Shown here: piece after piece, positions 49,148 to 60,899 of the stretch
Position numbering within the stretch: the stretch's first letter is position 1
Layout of the letters: each line of letters starts with the position of its first letter
Translations under genes and position numbers: made by a program
The notes under the pieces: generated by a model
The model's database searches: none
What the model saw: the letters and a program-made list of their open reading frames with translations, nothing else
Told to the model about the DNA's origin: nothing
Assembly (NCBI GenBank): GCA_028023455.1
Contig: JAQFVV010000186.1
Coordinates: 1,828,700 to 1,892,699, forward strand
Source: Epiperipatus broadwayi
Taxonomy: Eukaryota; Onychophora; Udeonychophora; Euonychophora; Peripatidae
Reading direction: 5' to 3'
Length of the DNA stretch: 64,000 bases

Positions 49148-49396
49148 GCTTATTTTGATGATAAAATTCAATTATTCAAGAGCTGCTTCCTGTCTAAGGA
49201 TTATGTCATCTCAAGACTTTCGATCTTTGTCACTTATGCCACCTGGATGGGCAAATGTCAAAACAAGTTCACCATTCCTCATCCCAAGCCTGAAGACATA
49301 TTCATTTCTAAGTTGAAGGAATTTTGCCATAAGGACAGTATCATCTCAACCAGATTTTTATTTGACAACACATGGAGCATGATTAAGGTAGGTTAA
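49148..49396. other. Coding-like segment of unknown identity
   Basis: The plus strand is open for 82 codons. It includes KSCFLSKDYVISRLSIFVTY and HPKPEDIFISKLKEFCHKDS and ends ...SMIKVG at 49,393. The context ATTAAG|GTAGGT at 49,387 would be a good splice donor. On the minus strand the same DNA reads LMAKFLQLRNEYVFRLGMRN and GELVLTFAHPGGISDKDRKS with one stop after it, also protein-like. Together with the minus frame at 48804-49013 this could be one decayed minus-strand protein or a plus-strand exon. I cannot assign a family. Confidence 0.35.
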
Positions 49397-50640
49397 ACAA
49401 CACCAGTAGTGCATCAGACCATCTGGTTGCCCAAGCAACATGAATTACTTTTATTTACAATTGTATCATTCTTACGTATTTCAATAAAGTTATTTATATA
49501 TTAAAAATTCAATTATTTTGGTGCAAGTGGCAAAAAATTAAATTTTTTAGTCAGTCATTTGTTGTTTTATTAATATTAGCTTATTCCAAGAATAAACCTA
49601 AATATCTGCCAGAACTGAAGAGAAGGAAGACTAATATCAAGATGGAACAAAGTGGGATAATGTAATTTTCCCAGAATTTAACTTCATTTCAAAAGAAAAT
49701 GTTAATTTAAAAAAAATTATTTATTATGACAGTATTATTTATAAAAACAAAAATTTACTTAACAAAGATAACATTTTAAATTAGCTAAAATCCTAATTTT
49801 TTAAAAAAAACTAATATTTAAAAAATGCTTCAACTAAACAGATACTAATAAATTTATTAAGTATTATCAATTGATACCTAATTTTAAAACTCCTTTAAAG
49901 ATTTAAATGTAATGTACACTTTAAAAAATACCTTTACCATGGTTTTATTTTTTTTATGAGTCCTAAACTTTGACACTTGTAATTTCCAGTTTTTTCAATT
50001 TCAAACTAATGCAGATAGTTAATTATTTACAATTTTACAATGGAATATTTACCATGCTAACACACAAAAAGAATTTATCCATTTTTCTTTCTAATAATTT
50101 TCCAAATTAAGCAGTCACATAAAGACAGATATAGTCATACTCTTAAGTGAAGACAAGATTTGTAGCAAATTATTTCATGAATATTCTTTTACATTTTTTC
50201 CAGTGAAGCAGATTATATGGAGGTAGATGATGTTTAGCTTTTAGCTAAATTTAACATATGATGGTTATCATTTTAGAAAACATTTTCGCACTTAAACTTA
50301 TAGTGTGCTCTACATAGATAAGTTCTCCATCTTCTTCAACAGCTTGATTAAGAATGACCTCTACTTACAAGATAGTGAGATTTTTTTCACTTACTCTCCC
50401 CTATTTTTGGAACAATCCTGTCTTTTACATGACAAAATTTACTACTGACTAATTATGTCTATTTGATAAAAACAATCGTTCAGCCATTTCCCTCTTTTTT
50501 TATTGCAAAACAAGTCACATACTCATTTTTCACTTGTACCAAAATAAGTTAACCTTTTAATTATCTTTGATTTAAAGAGAAAGAAGAGAAAATTAAAAAA
50601 ATTCTAATTAATTAAATTGAAATTTAACAAAAATGTTATA
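49397..50640. other. Sequence without recognised genes
   Basis: AT-rich. No motif recognised on either strand. Confidence 0.5.
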
Positions 50641-50642
50641 AC

Positions 50643-50897
<255 letters not shown>

Positions 50898-51360
50898 ATT
50901 AATCCCCCTCTCACCTTTTTTTTTAAATTCTATTAAACATAAAACTTTATCTCTCTAAAACAGTTAAAAATAAAATTGATAAATAATTTACTAGAGATAT
51001 TTTTTTTTCTTTAGTACTTTTTCAAAAACTAAAATTAAAACTAATAAATAGATAAAGTTATTGAAAAAAGAGAGAACAAAAGAAATAATTTATTTAATTT
51101 TATACTTTTCTCTCTCTTTTACCAATATTTATACAACTTATTAGAATAAACATATTAGCATTAAAAAAATTAATGTTGGAGAATTTTCATAATTTAATAA
51201 AATTTAAACTTTAATGTTTGAGATTATAAAAAAAATAACACCAATGTGAAAAGTTAATCTATTGTTTCCCCATTCTAATTATAAATTTAAGAAGCTTATA
51301 ATATTGGCAGAGGCAGAATTGGTCATTGTCCACAGTATTGCAATATATTTATGTATGAAT
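50898..51360. other. AT-rich sequence, nothing recognised
   Basis: No motif recognised between the microsatellite and copy E. Confidence 0.5.
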
Positions 51361-51573
51361 AAATATATGAGATCCTAAGATCTAGGTGCAGTGCTGTCAG
51401 ATCCAAAGTTCCTCACTGATGAAGGCCTCAAGCCAGAAACTAATCTGGGGATATTAGATGAGTAGGCACTAGATAGGGATTTTATGCATAAGCCTTCTGG
51501 CATCCATTGATTACTCTGGTTGGCACTGAGTGGCACTACTGTATGGAGAGTTTTGCCCATTTAAAAATATATG
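51361..51573 (+). mobile_element. Hammerhead-family retroposon, copy E (single unit)
   Basis: Insertion 51370-51564 flanked by AAATATATG (51361-51369 and 51565-51573). It lacks the head and inverted arm of copies A-D. It begins AGATCCTAAGATCTAGGTGC, runs through CAGATCCAAAGTTCCTCACT into the hammerhead and ends with GGCACTACTGTATGGAGAGT and TTTGCCCATTTAA. It therefore shows the unit that is doubled into a palindrome in copy C. A 61-codon minus frame over it is not a gene. Confidence 0.8.
51410..51451 (+). ncRNA. Hammerhead ribozyme, damaged, copy E
   Basis: TCCTCA (51410-51415), CTGATGA (51416-51422), stem II GGC-CTCAA-GCC with an A-A mismatch at its base, GAA (51436-51438), stem III ACTAAT (the inner C-G pair of ACTAGT is lost to C-A), C at 51445, TGGGGA (51446-51451). 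Core bases and stem I are intact but stems II and III are weakened, so activity is doubtful. Confidence 0.7.
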
Positions 51574-51599
51574 CTAATTGTATGGCTATATGTATTTGA

Positions 51600-51670
51600 A
51601 TACTTTAGCTCTGATGAAGACTGTTGGTCAAACAAAACTGTAAAAAAATATCAAGAAATAAATGTTGATT
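51600..51670 (+). repeat. Hammerhead-derived 3'-end motif
   Basis: CTGATGA (51611-51617), an extra A, hairpin GAC-TGTTG-GTC, AAAC in place of GAAAC, then CTGTAAAAAAATATC and AAATAAATGTTG. Same order as the motifs at 26.1, 43.4 and 46.7 kb. The missing G after stem II and the lack of a cleavage site suggest it is inactive. Confidence 0.5.
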
Positions 51671-51739
51671 GCATTATAAAAAATGATTAAAGAAAATATA
51701 TCTTGATAATATATTGGAAAGTTATGGTGTTTTCACACT

Positions 51740-54150
51740 GCATTCAAGAGATGTATTTGTTTACATAAATATTGGTTTCAATTTTTTTAATTATATTCCA
51801 TTGTTTACTACTGCCAAATCTATATTAGTTAAATTTCATTTTCCTAATGAAGATTCTTCTGTAATTGCGATATATAGATTGAGTTACTAGTTAATTATAT
51901 TTTTATTGATGAATTTGATTTTTACATTTGTCTTCCCCCCATAATTATTCATTCTGATTTACTAATTGCGAAATATAATTTTACTTGTAGATATTTGGAT
52001 TTATTATATAATTACAGCATTTTGATTATGAATCTGGCCTACCTGATTTAGCCATTATGGAAAATTTTGCAATTCTTTTGAAATTGTCTGTGGCTTATAA
52101 TAGTCCAGGTATTTATTCATATGCTAATGAACTATCAGATGTTAAATTAAATAATTGATGATCCAATAAGATTTGGGATTGTGTTTTTGGCTGGAATAAT
52201 ATAAACATGACTTATTTGAAATTTCAAAATGTTTGAATTTCTTTAACTGTTAAGTTAAATAATCATATTACATAAAATAGTAATAATAGAAAATGTCTCT
52301 GTCAATAATGCATCCGTTATTCTGATTATAATTTAATTGCTTTAAAATTTCTTAATAAAAAAATTGAGTCCAATATTAAAAAAGCGACAGCATGTTATTA
52401 CGTGAAAATGCTTCTATATAATAAAGCTATTAATTCTTTGATTAAAAAATCTTTTAATCAAAGTAATTTCATTAAAAATAATGAAATTATATTAATATTA
52501 TGTGGAAATGAAAAATATGTTGTTGATCTTTTTTTATAATTTCTGTATGTATATGCCAAAAATGGAACCTATTAGTGATCTGGCTTTTAAGTCCATTTCT
52601 GAAGTATTTCTATTTAATGTTTCTAATACTCTGTTATTACATTTGATTGATTGTTTAAAAATGTTTGTTTGCTGGCCTATAGAATTTAACTTCAAAATTT
52701 TTAAAGCTAATAGGTTTGATTTTATACTGGTTCTAGTTTAATTGTTCAATCTTTCTTTGCCTTTTGGTCTGAGAATTTAAAAGTTTGTGTAATTATTGTC
52801 ATTTTTAAAACAGGTGATCCATTAATTATTAGCAATTATAGACTCCTTTCAATCATCTCTGTTATGTTTAAGCTATTTTAGATTTTAAAAAATTCTAATA
52901 GCTTTATTGTTTGGGAATTCATAAGAAGTCTGAATCCCATGATCTTCTGATACCAAATTGGATACTCTACCAACCAAATTGCACTAGTTAAAAAAACATA
53001 TATGGCTTTTATTGCTTGGAATGGAAGTTGATAAGAAGTTTGAATGTCATAACCATGAGTGCTGGAATCATACAGGGGACCTTACAATCCCAACTTGGAC
53101 TCTCTGCCAACTGTCCAACTCATGTAGGTTGCTATTTTAGATGATACTCAAAAATAAGATAATATCATTCTTGAATTTAAATAAAGTGATTTCTCTAAAC
53201 AAGTTTGGTTTTATTGCTGGAAAAAGAACTTTGGATGCACTTTATAATCACTTGTACAATTTAGGATCTTAATTGCAGTTGTCTATTTGGATTTATCTAA
53301 AGCATTTGATTCTGTTAATCATTCAATTCTTCTACATCATTTACATTTGTATCTTTTTCAAAATGATTTTGTTTCATGGTTAAAAATTTATCTACAGAAC
53401 CGAAGCAGGCAACCAAAATTCATAGTATAGCTAATGATTTTAAACTGATTAAACATGAAATTTTGCAAGGATCTGTACTTCACCTAATCTTATTTTTGAT
53501 TTATATAAATAAAATTCTTGATTTTCCATTGGTCTCAGGGATCTATGTTTTTACTGATGATATTGTTATGTCTTGTGAAGTTGTTTTATATTATCTTTTT
53601 GAACAAATAACTAATAAGGATTTGGCTTTAATTAATAACTGATTTGTGCAATCTCATAATAAAATGAATGACATTTTTCTTTTTGTAAATATTCTTCATA
53701 TTTATTTAATATCTTCATTTGTAATAAATATAAGGTCCATTACAATAGTATTTTTAGTTGTGATGATACTGTTTTAGTGATAAATATTATTCTTTGTGGG
53801 TTTTTATTGACTATAGGTTATTTTAGTCAAGTCATATTATTTATCTATATTCCTGGTTATGCTACATCAGTTACTTGTTGTTGCTTTTTTATTTTTCTAA
53901 GAACTTTATTAGATTAATTAGAAAAAAGATTACAGTTTCTATTTGGGCTGTGTGATAATACAGAACATCTCAGTTAAAACTTTACAGTTCAAGTTATAGA
54001 AATTTTAAAGGCCTATATGTGCTTTACAACCATCAATATTTACATCTGTAGTTATGAATAACATTGTTGCCTTCTTATGTATTTCACAGAAAGCAACAAA
54101 CATATTTTATGTTATTGTTGTAATTTTTGAAGGTAACTGTGTCATATTAC
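51740..54150 (+). pseudogene. Jockey/CR1-like LINE remnant
   Basis: Blocks in order: TAKSILVKFHFPNEDSSVIA then IYR near 51,815-51,885 (endonuclease strand, 'yRPP' region). FKTGDPLIISNYRLLSIISV comes near 52,810 (family 'KkGd....NYRPISllsv'). VYLDLSKAFDSVNHSILLHH sits near 53,280-53,340 (RT motif A, intact Asp). QGSVLHLILFLIYINKILDF then YVFTDDIVMSC lie in an 88-codon frame at 53376-53642 (motifs B and C, FADD changed to FTDD). Numerous stops and frameshifts. The 3' end may be the (ATT)n near 55,500, interrupted by the foldback. Confidence 0.7.
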
Positions 54151-55005
54151 AGGCTCAAATTTAGATGCATTAGTGGTCACATTGATGTGTCTATGTGTTA
54201 TTTCTCTATCTCTTTGTTGCATTGCTTGTAATTTGTTGGTAAAGTTGTGGGGATGTTATCTAGGACTATTATAGTAACTAAAAAAATATTTCATATTCTT
54301 GCAAATGATTCTTTCTCAACTGATTTTTAAATGTAATTAATATTTAAGTTATAGTTTGCTATTGTTACTGGATTAAGATTGCAAATGTTGGTTATGAAAA
54401 ATATGTACTACGTTTTTGCTTCCTTATTTGTTTTATGATTTAATAAAATTTTTGCTTAGATCTGTTTTATTAATTATTTATGTTTTTATTAGCAAAGTGT
54501 ATTGCCTCATCTTTATTTGGAATAGTTGTATTGTTTACACAATATCCTCATTATGTATCTTGAATAAGTATACTGTTTATAATATGTTTGCTAAACATTA
54601 ATTGATTTGTGTGCTTAATATTTATGATAATATTTGTATATAGTCTGTTGTTAAATGTTATAAATGTAGAATGATTATTGGTTTACATATATCATCACCA
54701 TTCCTTTTTATATTGTAAAGTGTTCATTGTAAATACTCCAGCCAAAAACTTTCAGTTGATATTATCAGGTTTTAATATGCAAAGTAGTTGTTATCATGAT
54801 GTCATATTGTTTAATCTTTTATTGCTGTTTATTCATTAGATGTTGTTCATATCTCATTTTCTGTACTTCACAAATGTTTGAAACTGGTTATTGTACTGTG
54901 TGTAACTATTTTGATTTATTATTGTTTTTTTTTGTTGTTGTTGTTTTAACCTCTGTACATTTCTTCACTGTAAGTTTTGCACATAATTACTGTGCATAAT
55001 ATATA
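54151..55005. other. AT-rich sequence, probably the LINE 3' part
   Basis: No clear motif. Open frames at 54416-54601 and 54796-54999 are hydrophobic and low-complexity. Confidence 0.4.
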
Positions 55006-55009
55006 TAAA

Positions 55010-55365
55010 AATAAAAATAACAAGTATACCTAATTAACTATTATATACAGACTTTCAATTCACAGAAAAACTTTTGGTTAATTTCTTAACCCTCCTCAAT
55101 TGCGATTAAAGTTAAAAAAAACATAAGTAAACATTACCAACTCAAATCCCATGTCAACCAAAGGTAACATTAAAATTTGGGAGTCATGGGATTTAAGTTG
55201 ATGATGTTTGCTTATGTTATGTTTTTTTAATTTAATGGCAGATGAGGAGGGTTAAGAAATTAACTGAAATATGGATTGAAAGACTATATATAATAATTAA
55301 TTACTGTTATATTTATTATTTTTATTGTTATTACAATAATTTTTAATTAACAGACATTTATGTAT
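55010..55365. repeat. Foldback element family 1, copy 2
   Basis: The outer arms (about 55,032-55,098 and 55,246-55,310) match copy 1: AATTAACTATTATATACAGA, CTTAACCCTCCTC. Inside is a second inverted pair absent from copy 1 (AAAAAAAACATAAGTAAACA with TTTGCTTATGTTATG, and AAATCCCATGTCAAC with TCATGGGATTTAAGTTG) around a centre near 55,170. The right flank TTACAATAATTTTTAATTAA is shared with copy 1. Copy 2 is therefore the longer form and copy 1 an internally deleted one. Confidence 0.8.
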
Positions 55366-56251
55366 TCTTATGCTGTTGTTGGTATTATTAATTTTGGAAT
55401 GAGATAGCTGTTATGAATAATTTTTTGCACAAGTCATTTTTTGTTGGGGGTTATTTTATTTTATTTTTATAAACTCTATAATTAATTACTAAATAAATAA
55501 AAATTATTATTATTGTTATTATCAAGTTTAAAGTGACTCTCTAACTAATTAGGTTATTCTGTCAGAGACCTAAAGAAATTTGATAAATTATAAATGACTT
55601 GATATTCGTAAATCTAAATACACAATAATTCAACTTTAATGCTAGATATTAATACATGTTATTTTTATTTTTCACCACTAACTAAAAACATTCACAGTAA
55701 TACAAATATAAACTGTGATGATATTGATGGCAAAATTATTAATCATGACATTAGAATGGGATATATAACTAACGATTTGCTAGATAGATAAGATGTTAAT
55801 GTAAAAATTCATTAAACATGGGAAATAACATAAAATAGGGTATCATGAGAGTTAATTGTATCGATTTTATAAGTGAAAATAGGTGATAAAGATTGCAAAC
55901 TAGTAGCTGAAAACACTTTTACAGAATGTTTTTAAAACTTATCATGATTTATTTATTTATTGCATATATTACTTGTGGCTTATATACAAAGATATAAAGA
56001 TATTATAACAGAGTGCATACTTTAATATTTATTTTAGTAATTTAGCATAATTTTAATGCTTAAATGTCATGTTCATGATTATCAATATTACATCAATTTT
56101 TCATTAGTATAACATCTAACATACCCATTGTTTGTTTATTTGAATACTATCAGCTCTCAAATTCATGCCAGATTCATTTGATTTTTTTCTCTTTCTATCT
56201 TTTTTTTCAAGTGCAATCTTTTATGAATCCATAATACTAAAGTCATTTGCA
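55366..56251. other. AT-rich sequence with short (ATT)n
   Basis: A short ATT tract at about 55,504-55,522 follows AATAAATAAA and may be the tail of the upstream LINE. Nothing else recognised. Confidence 0.45.
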
Positions 56252-56527
<276 letters not shown>

Positions 56528-56603
56528 CTACTGCAATATAAACAAACATTTAGTATTAAAAATAAAATAAAAATCAATACCCTGTTAAAAAATTATTTAA
56601 AAC

Positions 56604-57713
56604 ATGAAGATAAAAATTGGATCTCTCAACATTAGAGGCTTAAATGCCACCAAAAAACTTTTTGATCTCAAAAAATGGTTACATACAACACAACCACACA
56701 TACTGGGGCTTTTGGAAACAAAAATATACAGCAGCTCTCAAATTGATCCATCAAAATATTTAGTCAGCCAAGGTTTTTGTGCCTGCTCAAGGCAATCATC
56801 ATCACCATCAGGTGGCACAGGCATAATTATTTCCCACAACTGCCCTTTCGATTCTTTTAAAATTATATATATTGACTCTAATCTTATCATATTAACACTC
56901 CATCATAAAAATATCACACTTAACCTAGTATTTGTATATATACCACCAGGCCCTGTCATCAGCTCCAGAATAATAGCAACAATAAATTCAATGCTTACAG
57001 CAACACCAAATCCCATAATACTCCTGGGAGATTTCAACATGACCTACCAAACTTTTGTCACCAAATGGATCCATCAAATAACAATCCCACTTATGAGTGC
57101 TGAGGGTTTTCTCCCATCAAACTCAATATCTTTTAATAACAATAGATATAAGTCACTTATTGATTTGTGTTTCTACTCACCAATGTTACATCATTATTTT
57201 AATCTTGAACTCTGTCCATCTATAATCTCAGATCATGCTGCTCAGTTCATCACCCTCGACCTAACAAAAATACAGAATACAACAATAGCCCTCCAAAAGA
57301 CTATGCGAATACTTCTTCCAGCACAAACAACTGAATTCTTATATTCAGAAACATATATAATGCTCCAAAAACTTCAAAACATATCACTCGATCCAGTACA
57401 AAAGTATATAGCATTCACTAATATACTTTCTTTCAACATCAATCATATTACCTGCAACTCAACACCCCCCACCAGATTATTAGCATTGGCAGATGAACTA
57501 CATAAAAGAATAACCATTTCCAGACCAACTACAGATAATCAAACACAAATTAAAAAACTTAATAGAAATGTACAATACATGCAATACACTAAAGCAATAT
57601 GTAGCAATAAAAAAGAAAAAAATATGCCTTACACAACAACATACTTGGACCAGAGCATACATACGGTGGGCATTGGGATACCCATCCACAGTCAGAGTGC
57701 CTATGGCACTTGA
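56604..57713 (+). CDS. LINE ORF2 part 1: AP-like endonuclease and linker
   Basis: A 369-codon frame starting MKIKIGSLNIRGLN at the only early ATG. Endonuclease motifs: GSLNIRGLN (residues 6-14, Asn), LLETKIY (35-41, catalytic Glu), GGTGIIIS (70-77), VYIPPG (110-115), ILLGDFNMT (138-146), SLIDLCFYSP (near 184-193) and ISDHAAQF (near 207-214, catalytic Asp-His). This nicks the target to start reverse transcription. The reading should leave this frame at the A-rich tract near 57,604-57,621 and continue in the next one. The last 35 or so codons here are therefore out-of-frame read-through. Confidence 0.85.
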   Translation: MKIKIGSLNIRGLNATKKLFDLKKWLHTTQPHILGLLETKIYSSSQIDPSKYLVSQGFCACSRQSSSPSGGTGIIISHNCPFDSFKIIYIDSNLIILTLHHKNITLNLVFVYIPPGPVISSRIIATINSMLTATPNPIILLGDFNMTYQTFVTKWIHQITIPLMSAEGFLPSNSISFNNNRYKSLIDLCFYSPMLHHYFNLELCPSIISDHAAQFITLDLTKIQNTTIALQKTMRILLPAQTTEFLYSETYIMLQKLQNISLDPVQKYIAFTNILSFNINHITCNSTPPTRLLALADELHKRITISRPTTDNQTQIKKLNRNVQYMQYTKAICSNKKEKNMPYTTTYLDQSIHTVGIGIPIHSQSAYGT

Positions 57714-58821
57714 AATAGATGGCTCTATAACAGCTGGACATAACATGATAAACCCAATATATCAACACTTTAAAAAAAAACTGCAAAAACAGAGAGTGTA
57801 CATACCAAATGAAGACATATTTGGAGACCCTGAAACAGACACACCAATAACAACAACTGACATTGCATTTCAACTTGCAACAATAACAAACACATGTCAC
57901 CCAGAACCACAAGGAATCCCCAAATTTGTGTTCAAACATCGTAATCACTTCACATCAAAATACCTGTGCGATCTAGCCAATTACATATCCCAAAAAATTT
58001 ACAACATACAAAGTCTATACCCAATTGCAATGGTTCCATTTAACAAAAAACCAACAGCAATATCATCTTTATCTAATCTACGACCAATTTCAATGGGACC
58101 TTTAGGAATAAAAATTCTTGAAAGAGTGATAAAGGAAAAAATAGAACAACACATACTCCCTGTGTTATCATCAGCACAATATGCCAAAAAAGGATCATCC
58201 ATTGGCCAGGGTGCCTTAATGTACAAAACAATTATCGAAGTAGTAAAAAAAAGAAAGAAATATGCACCAATTATAGTTCAACTAGACATTGAGGCAGCTT
58301 TTGACTCAGTGCCTATAGCCAAATTATTAGACGTGCTGAAAAAAACAACAACACCTCCATCCCTACTATATATAATAGCCAATCTGCTACTCAGCCATGA
58401 AATTCACATCACATTGAATGGAAAAAAATCACCAGCCTTCAGACCGAGTCAATCCATCCCACAAGGATCCCCCCTAAGTGCCTTGCTCTTTACAATATAT
58501 ATAAATCCTCTATTAATAGAGATACAGAAAAAAATAAAAGGCATTCAAATTCCAAACACTGCTTTAAATATATCATGCATAGCCTATATGGACGATGTAA
58601 CTGTTTTCCTCCCCTCTAAAAAGAACCTCCCTATATTACAAGAGATAATCAAGAATTATACCTCAAATTTTAATTTAAAAATTAACACAAATAAAACTGC
58701 TGCATGGTCAATATACACAGGCAAGCACTGTACAGAGATGTTTAATGGTAAACCATCTGCTTTCCTTGGTTTCCCATTCTACCTTGGAACCAATGGAATG
58801 AGGCAAAAAATTTCAAAATAA
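57601..58821 (+). CDS. LINE ORF2 part 2: reverse transcriptase
   Basis: Continues from part 1 after a one-base shift at the A-rich tract. RT motifs: DGSITAGHNMINPIYQHF before the palm, NLRPISMGPLGIKILERV (motif 1-2), QLDIEAAFDSVPI (motif A Asp), SIPQGSPLSALLFTIYINPL (motif B), CIAYMDDVTVFLPS (motif C, catalytic YMDD) and LKINTNKTAAW (motif D/E region). All three palm Asp residues are present. The frame ends at 58,821 in GMRQKISK. Reading GKKFQNKLKKDAEKI in the +1 frame shows a second shift at AGGCAAAAAATTT (58,801), perhaps one inserted base. Confidence 0.85.
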   Translation, partial: VAIKKKKICLTQQHTWTRAYIRWALGYPSTVRVPMALEIDGSITAGHNMINPIYQHFKKKLQKQRVYIPNEDIFGDPETDTPITTTDIAFQLATITNTCHPEPQGIPKFVFKHRNHFTSKYLCDLANYISQKIYNIQSLYPIAMVPFNKKPTAISSLSNLRPISMGPLGIKILERVIKEKIEQHILPVLSSAQYAKKGSSIGQGALMYKTIIEVVKKRKKYAPIIVQLDIEAAFDSVPIAKLLDVLKKTTTPPSLLYIIANLLLSHEIHITLNGKKSPAFRPSQSIPQGSPLSALLFTIYINPLLIEIQKKIKGIQIPNTALNISCIAYMDDVTVFLPSKKNLPILQEIIKNYTSNFNLKINTNKTAAWSIYTGKHCTEMFNGKPSAFLGFPFYLGTNGMRQKISK

Positions 58822-59839
58822 ATTAAAAAAAGATGCTGAAAAAATCACAGCCTCACTTGAAAAGTCATACCTGTCAATATATGCAAAGGTAGCACTATTT
58901 AATCAACTTATAATTACAAAAATTACATACTATACACCTATAATCAAATTTGCAAAAACATTCATATCTAAAATCTCATCAATCTGTAACAAACTAATAT
59001 GGAAGAGAAAGACAGTGGCAATATCTTTAAAAAATCTGAGCAGACCACCACATAGCAATGGACTTAGACTCCATACAATCAATGTTTTTTACATGCAGAA
59101 ATCAGTAAATCTAATAACAGCAACTATAAAAAGATTTCCAGACCTGGAGTGTGTAATCAGTATAATACCCACAGACAGACCACCCCCTTCATATGGATAT
59201 CTATCCACACTGATTGAAGAACTCAAGCCAATATACAACAAAATATCACTCAATAATGACAACAAGTATACATACTGGGACATTTATAATATACTATATC
59301 CAAACCAGACACCTAATCTACAACCATCAGTTCTTGGAATAGACAACAGGCAACTACTGCAACAATTCAGAAAATGGTCATTAGAACCAAAATTATTTGA
59401 TTTTCTACTTAAGCTTAATCTCAATGCTCTACCCACAACCCATTTCCTTAGATTTCGTAGATTCTATACAAATATAGACCCCATGTGTGGGCTATGTCAT
59501 AGAGAAGAAGAGACACAAGATCATTTTCTTCATTCCTGCAGTGCCCTAGAAACAATACATCGCACAATGTTTACCACATACAGAAAGGCTATCATTTCAA
59601 TTGATGAAATAATAAATACGTTTAAAAAAGGCAACAACCCTGCTATTCGTGCAGCAACATACAGCCTTTATGCCTACTGGTGCACCAGATGCACTTTTGC
59701 ACTTGCCAATAACCCTCGACGCCACCCAGCAACATATTCAATAAAACTAGAACTGTTAAGAAAAAGAGACAGCATCCTAGCTCAACCAGATCTATTTGCA
59801 GCCACATGGTCACACTTGAAACAAAGATCCAGTCTATGA
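58802..59839 (+). CDS. LINE ORF2 part 3: thumb and C-terminal zinc finger
   Basis: Open from GKKFQNKLKKDAEKITASLE at 58,802 through KSYLSIYAKVALFNQLIITK, with the first Met after the shift at 59,015, to the stop after KQRSSL at 59,839. Near 59,484-59,540 it has CGLCHREEETQDHFLHSC. This C-x2-C-x8-H-x3-H-x-C pattern matches the RT-associated zinc-binding domain that helps bind template RNA. No RNase H domain is visible. Confidence 0.8.
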   Translation, partial: GKKFQNKLKKDAEKITASLEKSYLSIYAKVALFNQLIITKITYYTPIIKFAKTFISKISSICNKLIWKRKTVAISLKNLSRPPHSNGLRLHTINVFYMQKSVNLITATIKRFPDLECVISIIPTDRPPPSYGYLSTLIEELKPIYNKISLNNDNKYTYWDIYNILYPNQTPNLQPSVLGIDNRQLLQQFRKWSLEPKLFDFLLKLNLNALPTTHFLRFRRFYTNIDPMCGLCHREEETQDHFLHSCSALETIHRTMFTTYRKAIISIDEIINTFKKGNNPAIRAATYSLYAYWCTRCTFALANNPRRHPATYSIKLELLRKRDSILAQPDLFAATWSHLKQRSSL

Positions 59840-60090
59840 AATATAAAGGCCAATAAGATAGATGATGACATTTTGAACATCAGCATTTTTTCCAACTTTA
59901 AAAAAAATGCAAGCATAAACTGAACTAAATAGAAGACCAAATTTAAAAACAAGAAGAAAAAAAAAGTATGCAGAAAAGATAAAGACTTATATACTGAAAG
60001 TTGTAATTTGTTTTTCATTTGTAAAAAATCAATATATTACTAGATGTGACTCTGTAACTTTTTAGACTCAATAAAGTTTTGCTTTGAAAC

Positions 60091-60301
<211 letters not shown>

Positions 60302-60406
60302 TAATTTATTAAACGTATAATCTCCTTGTGACAAAAATCACTGCATGGAGCTTAACAAAAGTACATGTGCAAATAAAATAAAAAACATTAATATACAATA
60401 AAATAA

Positions 60407-60688
60407 TTAAATAGAAATAAAAAGTTTTTCATTATCATCAATTATAATCCAGTCCATAATGAATTTTCTCAAAGTTTTCCTTGATAAGTCATTAACATTA
60501 AATCCAATGTTTCTTATAAAAATATTATAAAATCTTGGAACAAGATAACTTTTCTGATATCTACAATGAGTTTTAAAGCATGCTGTTTCAAATAATAAAT
60601 CAAAATCACTTGATCTAGTCACCATTATTGATGAAGAATTATTTTTATGTATTTCTTTGTATTTAATATAATAACACAAAATATTCAC
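60407..60688 (-). pseudogene. LINE ORF2 C-terminal block
   Basis: The frame includes FETACFKTHCRYQKSYLVPR and FYNIFIRNIGFNVNDLSRKT, then LRKFIMDW. This follows the family's closing pattern '...r..fg.rsf.y.gp.lWN.lp...k......fk..lk..l', in which the protein ends a few residues later. It belongs to the minus-strand LINE and follows the RT part after about 200 bp of frame-broken sequence. Confidence 0.65.
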
Positions 60689-60899
60689 TAAAAATAATTG
60701 ATGAATAGTTAAAACTCCAGCACACTTATTTAATTCAAATCTTTACAAATCCAAAGGTTTAAACAAAATAATTCTTAATGTACAATTTTGTTGTGTTTGT
60801 AAAGACTTCAAAAAATATGCTGCAGTGCCACCCCATAATGTTATACCATAACAAAGTCTGCTTAAGAAAATTTGCTTATATATACTTAATAGGATAGAT

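Larger units (their letters stand above)
56528..60090 (+). mobile_element. Non-LTR retrotransposon between two AAT arrays
   Basis: An APE-type LINE with about 76 bp of 5' leader, one coding region broken by two frameshifts, and a 250-bp 3' UTR with AATAAA at 60,070, ending GCTTTGAAACAT just before (AAT)n. It has no ORF1. The AAT array before it and the AAT array after it suggest that it sits within an AAT target. Alternatively, the 3' array is its own tail and the 5' array is chance. This is the least decayed element in the window: endonuclease, RT and zinc-finger motifs are all present. The clade is not assigned. Confidence 0.85.

Noticed and set aside
52502-52741. Independent 79-codon gene
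   Set aside because: It lies between endonuclease and RT blocks of a decayed LINE on the same strand and is most simply part of its linker.
57498-58226. Minus-strand frames of 75-119 codons under the LINE
   Set aside because: They are shadows of the reverse-transcriptase frame, with no motif of their own.
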